DNA from: Pseudobacteriovorax sp.
GTDB taxonomy: Bacteria; Bdellovibrionota_B; Oligoflexia; Oligoflexales; Oligoflexaceae
DNA: 64,000 nucleotides
Reading direction: 5' to 3'
NCBI GenBank assembly: GCA_013215145.1
Contig: JABSRP010000013.1
Coordinates: 124,001 to 188,000 of the forward strand
Shown here: positions 53,816 through 63,307 of the stretch, piece after piece
How positions within the stretch are numbered: position 1 is the stretch's first letter
How the letters are laid out: each line of letters starts with the position of its first letter
The notes under the pieces: model-generated
Databases searched by the model: none
Told to the model about the DNA's origin: nothing
The model's input: the letters and a program-made list of their open reading frames with translations, nothing else
Translations under genes and position numbers: made by a program

Positions 53816-54160
53816 ATGGGCTTAAGGCAACAAAAGTTAGCCGATGAAATTAGAGACCTTTTAGCTATGCAATTTCAGGGCGGACGTATGGCTGACCCAC
53901 GTCTACAGTCAGTAACGATCACGGCAGTGAAGGTTTCTCCAGATCTACAAATTGCTTCGGTCTATTTCCGAGTATATGAGGATGACAAAGTTGTCGATGC
54001 GGAGGCTGGCTTGAAGAGCGCTAGTGGCTTTTTGAAAAAGCAATTGGCCAGCAATCTTGATGTAAGACGCGTGCCTGAACTTAGGTTTTTCTTCGACAAG
54101 AGTGTTGAAGAAGCTAATAATATTGAAAGTTTACTGCAAAAATTGAAAGACGAATCATGA
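53816..54160 (+). CDS. rbfA: 30S ribosome-binding factor RbfA
   Basis: RbfA (114 residues) helps mature the 16S rRNA 5' end and cold-adapted 30S assembly. Recognised from LADEIRDLLAMQF, DPRLQSVTITAVKVSPDLQIASVYFRV and the end region VRRVPELRFFFDKSVEEANNIESLL. ATG follows GAGGGAGTTCGCCAAT. The stop overlaps the truB ATG (ATGA). Confidence 0.95.
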   Translation: MGLRQQKLADEIRDLLAMQFQGGRMADPRLQSVTITAVKVSPDLQIASVYFRVYEDDKVVDAEAGLKSASGFLKKQLASNLDVRRVPELRFFFDKSVEEANNIESLLQKLKDES

Positions 54161-55128
54161 CGAGCGAAAACATGCCGAATCCAGTGCCGATGGACGGGAT
54201 ATTGGTCATAGATAAGCCGCGAGGTATGATTTCGAAAGATGTCTCAAGGTGGTTAACTCGGCGTATAGGTAAAGTAAAACTAGGTCACCTAGGGACTTTA
54301 GATCCGCTAGCAGAGGGTGTTTTACCAATCCTCTTCGGCACAGCGACCCGACTTCAGGACTATTTTATCGAACTTCCCAAAACCTATCGCTTCCAAGTTG
54401 TGTTTGGAGTTCGAACCACAACTCTTGATTCTGAGGGCGAAGTGGTTGAGACATTGCCGGTGGGACAGCTAGACTCTGACCATTTAAGAGAGGTTTGTGA
54501 CTCCTTAGTTGGGGATTTTGTTCAGGTTCCACCAATATACTCAGCGATTAAATTCCGTGGGAAACCTTTGTACGAGTATGCGCGCTCTGGTCGTGCTGAC
54601 GAGGTTCCCCTAAATTCTCTCAAAAAAGTAGTTGAAATCAAATCCTTAAAACTTTTAAAGTTTGAAGGTGATCGAGCTACATTTGAAGTTGTAAGTTCTA
54701 AAGGTACCTACGTTAGAGTTGTGGCTGAGGCCATTGCAAAAGCTGTTGGTACCTGCGGATATGTTTCTATTCTGGAACGCTTTAGCGCTGGCGGGTTCAA
54801 TCGAGCCGAGGCGCTTTCTCTTGAATTCCTTGAAACAAACCTGCACACTCTTACAGATTTACTGGTCTCGATTGAGGATTCTCCCATCCCGCTTCCACGC
54901 TATCGAGTTGGCGATGAAAAACTACTCGATCGGCTAAAAATGGGTCAAAGGTTGTCTTTGAATGTTGGCGATGCCATAGCGTCCTTGGACGACCGAAGTT
55001 CCCATGCCTTTTCTGAAACTGAAGGAAAGGTCTTATTGTTGGATCAAGGTAAAAAATCTTTCGGTATTGGGAGTTACGTGAAACGGGAGTTGGATTTAAT
55101 GACTATACAAATGAGAAGGGGACTTTAA
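54157..55128 (+). CDS. truB: tRNA pseudouridine(55) synthase TruB
   Basis: TruB makes the universal pseudouridine 55 in the T loop. The 323-residue product has [21 protein letters not shown], the catalytic-aspartate motif [37 protein letters not shown] and a PUA-like C terminus. It overlaps rbfA by four bases, and its stop shares a base with the metK start (TAATG). Confidence 0.96.
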   Translation: MTSENMPNPVPMDGILVIDKPRGMISKDVSRWLTRRIGKVKLGHLGTLDPLAEGVLPILFGTATRLQDYFIELPKTYRFQVVFGVRTTTLDSEGEVVETLPVGQLDSDHLREVCDSLVGDFVQVPPIYSAIKFRGKPLYEYARSGRADEVPLNSLKKVVEIKSLKLLKFEGDRATFEVVSSKGTYVRVVAEAIAKAVGTCGYVSILERFSAGGFNRAEALSLEFLETNLHTLTDLLVSIEDSPIPLPRYRVGDEKLLDRLKMGQRLSLNVGDAIASLDDRSSHAFSETEGKVLLLDQGKKSFGIGSYVKRELDLMTIQMRRGL

Positions 55129-56291
55129 TGACTCAGAACAAGCAAAACTATTTTTTCACTTCAGAATCTGTAAGTGAGGGGCATCCTGATAAAGTCGCTG
55201 ATCAAGTTAGTGATGCGATACTCGATGCACTTTTGGAGCAGGATAAAAACTCACGGGTTGCTGTCGAAACTCTGGTTAAGACCGGCCTAGTTGTTATTGC
55301 AGGTGAAGTGACATCTTCTGCCAGAGTCGATTATGCTCAGGTGGCTAGAAAAGTCATTGCAGAAATTGGGTATAATGACGGGTCCTTGGGTTTTGACGCC
55401 AAAAGCTGTGGAGTCATTACTGCCTTAGATCAGCAGTCAGCTGATATTGCTCAAGGTGTTGATGAAGGTGAAGGCCTTCATAAGGAGCAGGGAGCTGGTG
55501 ACCAGGGCATGATGTTTGGCTATGCTGTAAACGAGACAGAAGAGTTTATGCCTGCTACGATAAGCTATTCCCACAAGCTTTTGAAAACCCTTTCGGATCA
55601 TAGGCGCGCAGGCACCGTTCCTTACCTACGTCCAGATGCGAAAAGTCAGGTCACGGCGGAATACGTAAATGGGAAAATAAGTCGTATCGATGCTGTTGTT
55701 TTATCGACCCAACATAGCCCGGATGTCGAGCATAGTGAACTGAGCGACTTTGTTGTGAATCAAGTTGTAAAAAAAGTAATTCCCCTTGATCTCATCGATA
55801 ACAACACAAAGTTTCATATCAATCCTACAGGGCGATTTGTTATTGGAGGTCCACAAGGAGACTGTGGATTGACGGGCCGAAAAATTATCGTCGACACTTA
55901 CGGTGGCCATGGTGCTCATGGTGGCGGAGCATTTTCTGGTAAAGATCCTACCAAAGTCGATCGATCTGCCGCTTATATGGGACGATATATCGCAAAGAAT
56001 ATTGTTGCTGCTGGGATGGCTGACAAATGTTTGGTACAGCTCGCTTACGCTATTGGAGTTCCCGAGCCCATGTCCGTTTTTGTCGAAACCTATGGAACCG
56101 GAAAAATTAGTGAGCCTGAGATAGCAACGGCTGTCAGAGAGGTTTTCCGTTTGACTCCAAGAGGCATAGTAGAAACCTTCGATCTTTTACGTCCTATTTA
56201 CCAAGGAACTGCCTCTTATGGACACTTTGGTAAAGACAATCTTCCTTGGGAAAAAACTGATCGAGTCGAGGCGCTTAAGAAGTTCTTGTAG
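55128..56291 (+). CDS. metK: S-adenosylmethionine synthetase
   Basis: MetK makes S-adenosylmethionine from methionine and ATP. The 387-residue product has [21 protein letters not shown], the ATP motif [12 protein letters not shown] and the P-loop-like [22 protein letters not shown]. It is directly coupled to truB through TAATG, an uncommon position for metK, since rpsO usually follows truB. SAM serves the methyltransferases of translation, so a shared message is not implausible. Confidence 0.98.
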   Translation: MTQNKQNYFFTSESVSEGHPDKVADQVSDAILDALLEQDKNSRVAVETLVKTGLVVIAGEVTSSARVDYAQVARKVIAEIGYNDGSLGFDAKSCGVITALDQQSADIAQGVDEGEGLHKEQGAGDQGMMFGYAVNETEEFMPATISYSHKLLKTLSDHRRAGTVPYLRPDAKSQVTAEYVNGKISRIDAVVLSTQHSPDVEHSELSDFVVNQVVKKVIPLDLIDNNTKFHINPTGRFVIGGPQGDCGLTGRKIIVDTYGGHGAHGGGAFSGKDPTKVDRSAAYMGRYIAKNIVAAGMADKCLVQLAYAIGVPEPMSVFVETYGTGKISEPEIATAVREVFRLTPRGIVETFDLLRPIYQGTASYGHFGKDNLPWEKTDRVEALKKFL

Positions 56292-56323
56292 GTAGAATGA
56301 ATAAATGGCTTAGTTTTTGTTCT

Positions 56324-56351
56324 TTGCAAGGTTTGGTATCCAGAATATACT
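56324..56351 (+). promoter_or_regulatory. Promoter immediately before the HAMP-protein gene
   Basis: TTGCAA (56324-56329), a 16-base spacer and TATACT (56346-56351, five of six matches) predict a start about seven bases later, at or next to the ATG at 56358. No ribosome binding site fits between them, so the mRNA could be leaderless. Confidence 0.5.
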
Positions 56352-56357
56352 AAGTAA

Positions 56358-56936
56358 ATGAGTAAGAAAAAGCCGCCAAAAAGAAAAAAGTTGTATTTAG
56401 TAAACCGCGACTTTCAGATGAGATATACTGGAGCCGCGGTTGTGGTTGGCTTGATGTCAACGCTACTTACGATAACTCTAATTTTATTTCCTCTTTATCA
56501 GTTCGAAATTCTTAGAATCCCTCGATTTCTCCCATGGCCTATACTTATGATGATGGCTGCCGCAGCAATGGTAAATATTCTGCTAGTTGGGGTTATGGGG
56601 ATATTCATTACTCACAAAATTGCTGGACCGATGTACAGTTTGGTGAGGCATTTTCGCATGGTTGAGGAGGGCGCGTGGGGAGGCGTCATGAGGCAGCGTG
56701 AAGGTGACGACATGAAATATGTTGTCAGAAACTTTAACGGCATGATTACCGCGATTCAAGATCAATTGAAATCGGACTCCACAGAGCTCGGTGGAATCCT
56801 TAGTGAGTTAAAAGTAGACGAGAGTCCGCTAGCCACAGACTCACGGAAAGCTCTTGCCGAGAGACTAGCGACACTGAAGCAATCAATCGATTTGAGGCTT
56901 GAGGCAGATCCAAAACCCGACCCTGTTGCAAAATAG
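56358..56936 (+). CDS. Two-helix membrane protein with a HAMP-like domain and no output domain
   Basis: The 192-residue product has a basic N terminus (KKKPPKRKKLYLVN), helices at about 28-50 and 60-82, then a HAMP-like segment (KIAGPMYSLVRHFRMVEEGAWG and VRNFNGMITAIQDQL), and a short C-terminal tail. HAMP domains normally pass signals to kinases or chemoreceptor tips; none follows here. Homologous stand-alone proteins of unknown role occur in several deltaproteobacteria, as far as I recall. It lies between metK and ruvA, which begins 14 bases after its stop. Confidence 0.78.
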   Translation: MSKKKPPKRKKLYLVNRDFQMRYTGAAVVVGLMSTLLTITLILFPLYQFEILRIPRFLPWPILMMMAAAAMVNILLVGVMGIFITHKIAGPMYSLVRHFRMVEEGAWGGVMRQREGDDMKYVVRNFNGMITAIQDQLKSDSTELGGILSELKVDESPLATDSRKALAERLATLKQSIDLRLEADPKPDPVAK

Positions 56937-56950
56937 AAAGACTAAAATAC

Positions 56951-57661
56951 ATGTGGATTGAGAGATTAAGAGGCAGATATGATTCCGCTCACCCAAGTGG
57001 TGTGATCATCGACGTTTCTGGAGTGGGATATGGTTTAGAAGTTCCCTTGACTACTTTGGCTGGTCTGCCCCCTGTGGGGAGTGAACTTACTTTATGGGTT
57101 TACTCGCACGTCCGTGAAGATAGTATTCGTTTGTTCGGGTTTACCAGCCAGGCTGATAAGGCTATTTTCGAAATTCTCTTAAGCATTAGTGGGGTGGGGC
57201 CAAAAGTTGCGTTGGCGATTCTTTCGACCCTTTCAGTCACGGCACTAAAGAGGGCAGTTCGATTGAATGATTCACATTCATTTAAATCCGTGCCGGGAGT
57301 AGGGCAAAGAATGGCGGAAAAAATTCTTCTTGAGCTCCGTCCCAAAATAGCTCGTATGATTGATGCTGAAGTAAGCCTGCCGCTAGTTGAGTCCCCGGAT
57401 CAAGCTCCTAAAAATAGTCAAGAGGACGAGTCAGAAGAGTTCGAATTAGTTTTAGATGACGTTAGGTCAGCGTTGGCCAACCTTGGATATAAAGAAAAAG
57501 CGGTAGCCCCGATTTTGCAGAAACTTGTTGATGAGTTACCTAGAGAGTCTGATTTTCAATCTGCTCTTAAACTAGCTCTGGCCTATCTTTCGGAAGGCAA
57601 CCGAGATACAAAAAAGGGTCGTCCCGCGAGTAAGCCTGCAAAGCAACAAGAACTATTTTAG
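56951..57661 (+). CDS. ruvA: Holliday junction helicase subunit RuvA
   Basis: RuvA binds four-way junctions and loads RuvB. The 236-residue product has the N-terminal OB domain (MWIERLRGRYDSAHPSGVIIDVSGVGYGLEVPL), two helix-hairpin-helix motifs (ISGVGPKVALAILS and VPGVGQRMAEKILLELR) and a C-terminal domain III (VRSALANLGYKEKA). It is followed by ruvB after six bases; ruvC is not here. Confidence 0.97.
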   Translation: MWIERLRGRYDSAHPSGVIIDVSGVGYGLEVPLTTLAGLPPVGSELTLWVYSHVREDSIRLFGFTSQADKAIFEILLSISGVGPKVALAILSTLSVTALKRAVRLNDSHSFKSVPGVGQRMAEKILLELRPKIARMIDAEVSLPLVESPDQAPKNSQEDESEEFELVLDDVRSALANLGYKEKAVAPILQKLVDELPRESDFQSALKLALAYLSEGNRDTKKGRPASKPAKQQELF

Positions 57662-57667
57662 GTAGCT

Positions 57668-58699
57668 ATGATGACAGCGCAAATTGATAGAGTCTCTGAT
57701 ATGTTTGAAGAGGAGAGGTTAACGTCTCCATCAAGCCATAGCGATGAGCAAATGACAACAACCTTACGACCCAATACATTTTCCGATTATCCAGGGCAAT
57801 CACAAGTTAAAGAGAATCTCAAAGTGTATGTGGCCGCCGCGATAAAGAGGAACTTACCTCTAGATCATTGCGTTTTTCACGGGCCTCCCGGATTAGGAAA
57901 AACGACATTGGCTAAAATTGTTGCAAGCGAGTTGGATGTACCTATTTATCAAACAAGTGGTCCATCGATAGATAAGCCTGGTGATCTTGCGGGTATTCTC
58001 ACTGGCCTGGAAACTCGTTCAGTTCTATTTATCGACGAAATCCATAGACTACCTATTACGGTCGAAGAAGTTCTTTATAGCGCCATGGAAGACTTTTGTG
58101 TAGATATTATTGTCGGGCAAGGGCCATCGACCAGGACGGTGCGAATGCCTATTCAGCCTTTCACTTTAATTGGCGCGACCACTCGCATTGCGAGTTTATC
58201 TGCCCCTCTTCTTAGTCGGTTTGGAATTCAAGAACACTTAGATTTTTATGACGATGAAGCATTAGCAACGATTCTAAAAAGAAGTTCCGAGTTTTGGGAT
58301 ATTCCCATTTGTGACGAAGGAGCATTAGCACTGGCAAGGAGATCAAGAGGTACGCCAAGGGTTGCTAATCGCTTGCTTAGGAGGGTGCGAGACTTTGCTG
58401 ACTTTGATGATGTCAAATCTCTTGGGCCAGATATTGTCGATAAGACTCTTAGACGACTAGACATTGATTCAGCTGGTTTAGATAGGATGGATCGGAAGAT
58501 TTTGACGATCATTAGAGACCGCTATGGAAATGGACCTGTTGGAATCGAGACACTTGCGGCGACGGTTGGGGAGGAGCGTCATACGATCGAAGATGTCTAT
58601 GAACCTTTTTTGACCTTCAAAGGCTACATTATTCGAGGCCCCAGAGGGCGGGAGTTGTCAGAATTAGCTCTGACACATCTAAATGATCACACCGACTAA
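57668..58699 (+). CDS. ruvB: Holliday junction ATPase RuvB
   Basis: RuvB is the ring motor that drives branch migration. The 343-residue product has LRPNTFSDYPGQSQVKENLKVYV, Walker A HGPPGLGKTTLAKIV, Walker B LFIDEIHRL, GATTRIASLSAPLLSRFG and the C-terminal winged helix with GYIIRGPRGRELS. It is translated with ruvA as one operon; a UvrABC/SOS box was not recognised upstream. Confidence 0.98.
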   Translation: MMTAQIDRVSDMFEEERLTSPSSHSDEQMTTTLRPNTFSDYPGQSQVKENLKVYVAAAIKRNLPLDHCVFHGPPGLGKTTLAKIVASELDVPIYQTSGPSIDKPGDLAGILTGLETRSVLFIDEIHRLPITVEEVLYSAMEDFCVDIIVGQGPSTRTVRMPIQPFTLIGATTRIASLSAPLLSRFGIQEHLDFYDDEALATILKRSSEFWDIPICDEGALALARRSRGTPRVANRLLRRVRDFADFDDVKSLGPDIVDKTLRRLDIDSAGLDRMDRKILTIIRDRYGNGPVGIETLAATVGEERHTIEDVYEPFLTFKGYIIRGPRGRELSELALTHLNDHTD

Positions 58700-58720
58700 T
58701 AAGAACAAAAGCTGGCCAAT

Positions 58721-59524
58721 ATGGAATTTTTTGATTGGATTTACGCTGTAGTTTTAGGGGTTGTTCAAGGAGTCTCGGAATTTTTACCGATTTCCAGCTC
58801 GGCTCACCTCATTGCAGTGTCGTGGTTGTTTAATGGCGTTGCCTTGCCTTTAACCCTAAATATTGGCCTTCACCTGGGCACAGTTTGCGCAGTCCTATTT
58901 TATTTTAGACTAGATTGGGTCCGAATTATTAGGGCTTTTTTTGACTTTGGGCGTACAGAGTCCTATCGTTTTGAGTTCCGTTGCCTTATACCCGGACTAA
59001 TTGTTGGAACCATTCCAGCCGGAGTTATTGGGTTGTTATTCAAAGATGATATTGAAGCTATATTTCACAATCCGTCATCCCTTATCGCTCCTTTAGCTAT
59101 CATCGGGATTGTTTTGTGGCTGGTTGATGCAAAATCCCCAAGCAAAAGAACTCTCTCATCTTTGACTGTCCGGGATGCTTTAATCGTCGGTGTTTTTCAG
59201 GCGTGCGCCTTGATTCCCGGCACCTCACGAAGTGGCGCAACAATTACAGGGGCTCGTTTTTTGGGGCTAAGTCGAGAGGATGCTGCCAGGTTTTCGTTTT
59301 TGTTGGGTACGCCTGCAATGCTTGGGGCCGCAGTCTTAGAGAGTTCAAACATTCTTGATAGTCTTAGTAACCCGGTGTTTTATATTGGTTTTGTGGTTTC
59401 TGCTGTCACTGGAATCATCACGATTCATTATTTGCTAAAGTTCGTCAAGCATTTTGGATTTTTGGTTTTTGCAATTTATCGAATACTCATTGCTCTTATT
59501 CTGTATTTCTTGGTATCCACCTAG
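58721..59524 (+). CDS. uppP: Undecaprenyl-diphosphatase UppP
   Basis: UppP (BacA) recycles the lipid carrier undecaprenyl phosphate for cell-wall and polysaccharide synthesis and gives bacitracin tolerance. The 267-residue, roughly eight-helix protein has both signature motifs: GVVQGVSEFLPISSSAHLI (about 11-29) and PGTSRSGATITGARFLG (about 168-184). It lies 21 bases after ruvB. The ribosome binding site is weak. Confidence 0.97.
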   Translation: MEFFDWIYAVVLGVVQGVSEFLPISSSAHLIAVSWLFNGVALPLTLNIGLHLGTVCAVLFYFRLDWVRIIRAFFDFGRTESYRFEFRCLIPGLIVGTIPAGVIGLLFKDDIEAIFHNPSSLIAPLAIIGIVLWLVDAKSPSKRTLSSLTVRDALIVGVFQACALIPGTSRSGATITGARFLGLSREDAARFSFLLGTPAMLGAAVLESSNILDSLSNPVFYIGFVVSAVTGIITIHYLLKFVKHFGFLVFAIYRILIALILYFLVST

Positions 59525-59557
59525 CTGTGCCGGAAATCCTAGTTTTTGGAGTAAGAG

Positions 59558-59818
59558 TTGCCCGATTATATAAGAAAATCGATTTTTACAAAGATTGCCG
59601 CCGTTGGTTTTATATACCTAATATTATTAGCAAATTATTGGTTTGGGTCGACGATCTCAGGGGACCCCGCTCCTGGTTACGTCTATTACATGTTCTATGC
59701 TGGTGTATTTGTTGTCTTTTTATCTTTTTTTGGCATTGCTTATTTGGTAGGCCAACGGTTGCTTTCCTCGTCCGATGTTCGGGATAGTCAAACTGAAGAT
59801 AAATATGAAGAGCGTTAG
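59558..59818 (+). CDS. Small two-helix membrane protein
   Basis: The 86-residue product has two helices (about 12-28 and 41-66) and a short charged tail (SDVRDSQTEDKYEER). It starts at TTG 59558, seven bases after GGAG. I do not recognise a family. A different open frame of equal length starts at 59527, but it has a tryptophan/cysteine-rich composition unlike a real protein and lacks a good ribosome binding site. Confidence 0.6.
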   Translation: MPDYIRKSIFTKIAAVGFIYLILLANYWFGSTISGDPAPGYVYYMFYAGVFVVFLSFFGIAYLVGQRLLSSSDVRDSQTEDKYEER

Positions 59819-59886
59819 GTCGACTTTGCCTCATAAGCTTAGTTTTTCTGTTTTAAGCTGACTGATATACTAAGGGAGAATTGGTT

Positions 59887-61131
59887 GTGCACGGTAAGAA
59901 AGGGTCTGCGAGCTTGAGTACTTCCACGGATATGAAAAAAATTAGAGAGAAAGAAGCCGAGTTAATCAAGCTGAAAAACAAAGTAAAGGCACAAAATTCA
60001 TCGAAATCAAAAGAACCAAGTGAAGGTGCTGAGTTGGAGAAAGATGTCGAATCAAACACAGCTGCTGAACCTGAAGATCGTACGTCCCATCTAGTCAAAA
60101 CTCTTGAGATGGCTCGCGGTAAACGGCTTTTAATTTGTATTAAGGGCTATCCTGATCCTGATAATATAGCAACATCATTAGCATTAAGCCACATGTGTTC
60201 TGGGTTTGAGATTCAGTCGACTATAGTGCACTTCGATCAGATTTCTCATCATGAGAACAGAGCACTAGTTAAAAAATTGGATCTCGATATTGAAGAGTAT
60301 TCTGAGCAATTCGATTACACAAGCTACGATTACTTCGCGATCAATGACTCACAGAATACGGAACTTCCTATTAAGATTCCTGAAACCTGCGAGCTTCTTG
60401 TATTTGTTGACCATCACAAAAAGCTCGGCTCTGTGAAAGGTCACTTTGTCGACATTAGAGAAACTGCTGGTTCAACCTCGGCAATTTATGGTGAATATCT
60501 CACTGATTCGCGTTTTGGTTTTAGCGGTGATTCCATGGAGGGGTCAAGAATTGCAACGGCCCTTATGCATGGTATTCGCTCGGACACGGACAATTTCGTT
60601 AACGCTATGCCGATCGACTATAAAGCCAGTGAATTTCTCTCCAAGTTTGTCGACAAAGACCTTTTGTCTTTGATTTCGAGACAATCGATTCCTGCAAAAA
60701 CGATGGATTTGACACAAATTGCGCTACAAAGAAAGGACATTCGAGGAACCTTTATGTTTTCGGGTGTTGGCTACGTTCGAGAAGAGGATCGAGATGGCAT
60801 TGGGCAGTGTGCCGATTATCTGCTTAATCGTGAAGGTATTGATACTGTTGTTGTATACGGCGTAGTGGGAGGGGAGTTTGTAGATGGCTCCCTCCGCACG
60901 AAATCTCATGTACTCGATCCTGATAAGTGGATAAAAGATGTGTTTGGTCAGGATCAGCATGGAGTTTTCTATGGTGGTGGTAGGAAGGATAAGGGCGGCT
61001 TTCAGATACCACTTGGAGTATTCGGAAAGTGTTCAGATCGTGAACTTTTGTGGATACTGATCAAAAAAACCATTGATGAGCTTTTTTATAACAAAATTGG
61101 CGTTGAAGATTCGGAAAGCGCTGGTGATTGA
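59887..61131 (+). CDS. DHH-family phosphoesterase
   Basis: DHH phosphoesterases include nano-RNases, pAp phosphatases and c-di-AMP phosphodiesterases. After a Lys/Glu-rich tail (about 1-70), the 414-residue product has motif I as GYPDPDNIATSLAL, motif II near FAINDSQN, motif III VDHHKK, motif IV GIRSDTDNF and the DHHA1 glycine motif GGGRKDKGGF. The usual histidine of motif I is tyrosine. GTG 59887 is preceded by AAGGGAGA at eight bases; TTG 59881 is too close to it. The precise substrate cannot be told from sequence. It converges with dtd. Confidence 0.88.
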   Translation: MHGKKGSASLSTSTDMKKIREKEAELIKLKNKVKAQNSSKSKEPSEGAELEKDVESNTAAEPEDRTSHLVKTLEMARGKRLLICIKGYPDPDNIATSLALSHMCSGFEIQSTIVHFDQISHHENRALVKKLDLDIEEYSEQFDYTSYDYFAINDSQNTELPIKIPETCELLVFVDHHKKLGSVKGHFVDIRETAGSTSAIYGEYLTDSRFGFSGDSMEGSRIATALMHGIRSDTDNFVNAMPIDYKASEFLSKFVDKDLLSLISRQSIPAKTMDLTQIALQRKDIRGTFMFSGVGYVREEDRDGIGQCADYLLNREGIDTVVVYGVVGGEFVDGSLRTKSHVLDPDKWIKDVFGQDQHGVFYGGGRKDKGGFQIPLGVFGKCSDRELLWILIKKTIDELFYNKIGVEDSESAGD

Positions 61132-61133
61132 AG

Positions 61134-61586
61134 TTATATAATTTTGGAACTGTCCACGATTAGTGTCACGGGACCATCGTTAACAGATGATACCCTCATA
61201 CTTGCTTGAAACTGCCCAACCTCCACGTGCAAAGCAAATGAGCTCTTGAGCACGTCGACGAAGTCCTGATATATAGTAGCGGCTTTTTCTGGCCTTTCCG
61301 CCTGGTTGAAGCTCGGGCGTCTACCTTTTCTTGCATCCCCATAAAGGGTAAACTGGCTAATAACTAAAACCTGACCAGCAATATCTTTTACCGAAAGGTT
61401 CATTTTTCCATCTTTGTCCGGAAAAATTCTCAGATTTGCTACCTTGTCGGCTACATACATTAAGTCTTCAGAGCTGTCTCCTTGACAGACTCCTAAATAG
61501 ACAAGCAGTCCCTGCGAAATACGTCCTATTTCAACCTGCTCGACAGAGACAGCTGCCTCTGAAACCCTTTGAACGACGGCACGCAA
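61134..61586 (-). CDS. dtd: D-aminoacyl-tRNA deacylase
   Basis: Dtd frees tRNAs that carry D-amino acids, protecting translation. The 150-residue product has MRAVVQRVSEAAVSVE at the start, the catalytic SQFTLYGDARKGRRPSFNQAERPE and the second signature NDGPVTLIVDS. Size and motifs are standard. It converges with the DHH gene (two bases between stops) and is divergent from gpmI. Confidence 0.97.
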   Translation of the reverse strand: MRAVVQRVSEAAVSVEQVEIGRISQGLLVYLGVCQGDSSEDLMYVADKVANLRIFPDKDGKMNLSVKDIAGQVLVISQFTLYGDARKGRRPSFNQAERPEKAATIYQDFVDVLKSSFALHVEVGQFQASMRVSSVNDGPVTLIVDSSKII

Positions 61587-61678
61587 TTGTTGTCTCCTTT
61601 ATGGTTTCGATAAATTCTTATAGGCTATTTTGCTTCGGTTAGCTAGGTTATGAAACCAACTAACGTGTGGAGAGAAAA

Positions 61679-63307
61679 ATGACTAAAAGACGGGTTTTGA
61701 CGGTAGTTATGGATGGTATCGGTATTCGCGACAGTAGCTATGGCAATGCCTTTGCTTTGGCAAAAACACCAGCATTGGACTGGCTTAAATGCCATTCGTT
61801 GTACAGGAACCTCTTTGCACATGGGCCTTTTGTTGGTCTACCCTCTAAGTCAGACATTGGCAATAGTGAGGTAGGTCATAATGCCTTGGGGGCTGGAAAA
61901 GTCTACGACCAAGGAGCCAAACTTGTCGCTAATGCGATCAACTCAGGAGAAATGTTCGAGGGTGATCCATGGCGTCGTCTAGTAGAGATTTTATCTGGAA
62001 ATAAAAAGACTCTTCATTTCATTGGTTTATTATCTGATGGAAACGTTCATAGCCATTGCGATCATTTGTACAAAATGATGCAACGTGCCAAGCAAGACGG
62101 TGTTGGTCGCGTTAGAATTCATTGTCTACTTGATGGGCGTGATGTAGGGCCGAAAACCGCTGAGACTTACATTGAGCAATTAGAAAGTTTCATGAATGAA
62201 CTCCGCAGCGATTCCTTTGATGTTGCTGTAGCCTCTGGCGGAGGACGTATGACTACGACTATGGATCGCTATGAAGCAGATTGGTCAATGGTGGAAAGGG
62301 GCTGGAACGCTCACGTATTGGGGCAGGCAGAACACGAATTTGATTCAATGGCTGATATGCTTCACCACTTTCGGAAAGATACCGAGCTTACGGATCAGAA
62401 TTTTCCTGCCTTTACCATCAAAAACAAAGGTCAAAAAGGCATAATTGATGGCGATGCAGTAGTCTTGTGGAATTTTCGAGGAGACAGGGCCATCGAAATA
62501 TCCAGAGCATTTACCGAAGCAGACTTCGATGGTTTCGATCGGAAGGCTTTTCCATCGGTATTCTTTGCAGGTATGATGCAATATGACGGTGATCTAAAGA
62601 TTCCCGAAACCTTTCTCGTCAACCCTCCTAAAATTGAAGGAACGCTCAGCGAGCACCTTATTGGTAGCGGGTTTCGTCAGTTTGCGTGTAGTGAAACGCA
62701 AAAATTTGGCCATGTTACCTACTTTTGGAATGGTAATCGATCGGATTATTTTGACAAGTCCATGGAAGATTATGTTGAAATACCCTCAGAATTGGGAGGC
62801 TTTGATCAGACACCGTGGATGAAAGCTCACGAAATTACTGAAGCCACAATTGCAGCCTTAAGGCGACCAGATTTTCAAATTGGCCGAATCAATTATGCAA
62901 ATGGTGACATGGTCGGGCATACGGGGTCGCTACAAGCCAGTATCGTAGCAGTAGGTGTGGTTGATCTCCAGATTGCGCGCCTCATAGACGTCTGTCGAAA
63001 GACAGATACCATATTGATTGTCACTGCGGATCATGGAAATTGCGATGAGATGTTTGACAGTAAAGCCGATCCAGATAGTGATTGGTTTGCGGAAACTGAT
63101 ATGGAGTCTTGGCCCTCACCAAAAACATCCCATACCCTCAACCCTGTGCCGTTTTATTTTTACGATCCCAAGGGTATTGCAGGGTACGAGCTCAACCAAG
63201 ACCCCGCCTTATCCATTGGTCATGTGGCTGGCACGATAGTCTCTGCGTGTGGAGCGCCTTCATTTGATGACTTTCTAGATCCCGTTGTAAGGAGAGCGAA
63301 GTCTTGA
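61679..63307 (+). CDS. gpmI: 2,3-bisphosphoglycerate-independent phosphoglycerate mutase
   Basis: GpmI interconverts 3- and 2-phosphoglycerate using two metal ions. The 542-residue product has VMDGIGIRDSSYGNAFALAKTPALD, the nucleophile segment SDIGNSEVGHNALGAG, LLDGRDVGPKTAETYI, the metal ligands in NYANGDMVGHTG and TADHGNCDEMF. ATG 61679 follows TGGAGAGAAAA; an earlier frame start at 61667 lacks a site. The mazG start overlaps its stop (TTGA). Confidence 0.97.
   Translation: MTKRRVLTVVMDGIGIRDSSYGNAFALAKTPALDWLKCHSLYRNLFAHGPFVGLPSKSDIGNSEVGHNALGAGKVYDQGAKLVANAINSGEMFEGDPWRRLVEILSGNKKTLHFIGLLSDGNVHSHCDHLYKMMQRAKQDGVGRVRIHCLLDGRDVGPKTAETYIEQLESFMNELRSDSFDVAVASGGGRMTTTMDRYEADWSMVERGWNAHVLGQAEHEFDSMADMLHHFRKDTELTDQNFPAFTIKNKGQKGIIDGDAVVLWNFRGDRAIEISRAFTEADFDGFDRKAFPSVFFAGMMQYDGDLKIPETFLVNPPKIEGTLSEHLIGSGFRQFACSETQKFGHVTYFWNGNRSDYFDKSMEDYVEIPSELGGFDQTPWMKAHEITEATIAALRRPDFQIGRINYANGDMVGHTGSLQASIVAVGVVDLQIARLIDVCRKTDTILIVTADHGNCDEMFDSKADPDSDWFAETDMESWPSPKTSHTLNPVPFYFYDPKGIAGYELNQDPALSIGHVAGTIVSACGAPSFDDFLDPVVRRAKS

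Noticed and set aside
59527..59787. An 86-codon frame overlapping the small membrane protein.
   Set aside because: Its composition is rich in Trp, Cys and Arg, with no fitting ribosome binding site. The frame starting at 59558 has two clean membrane helices and GGAG before it.
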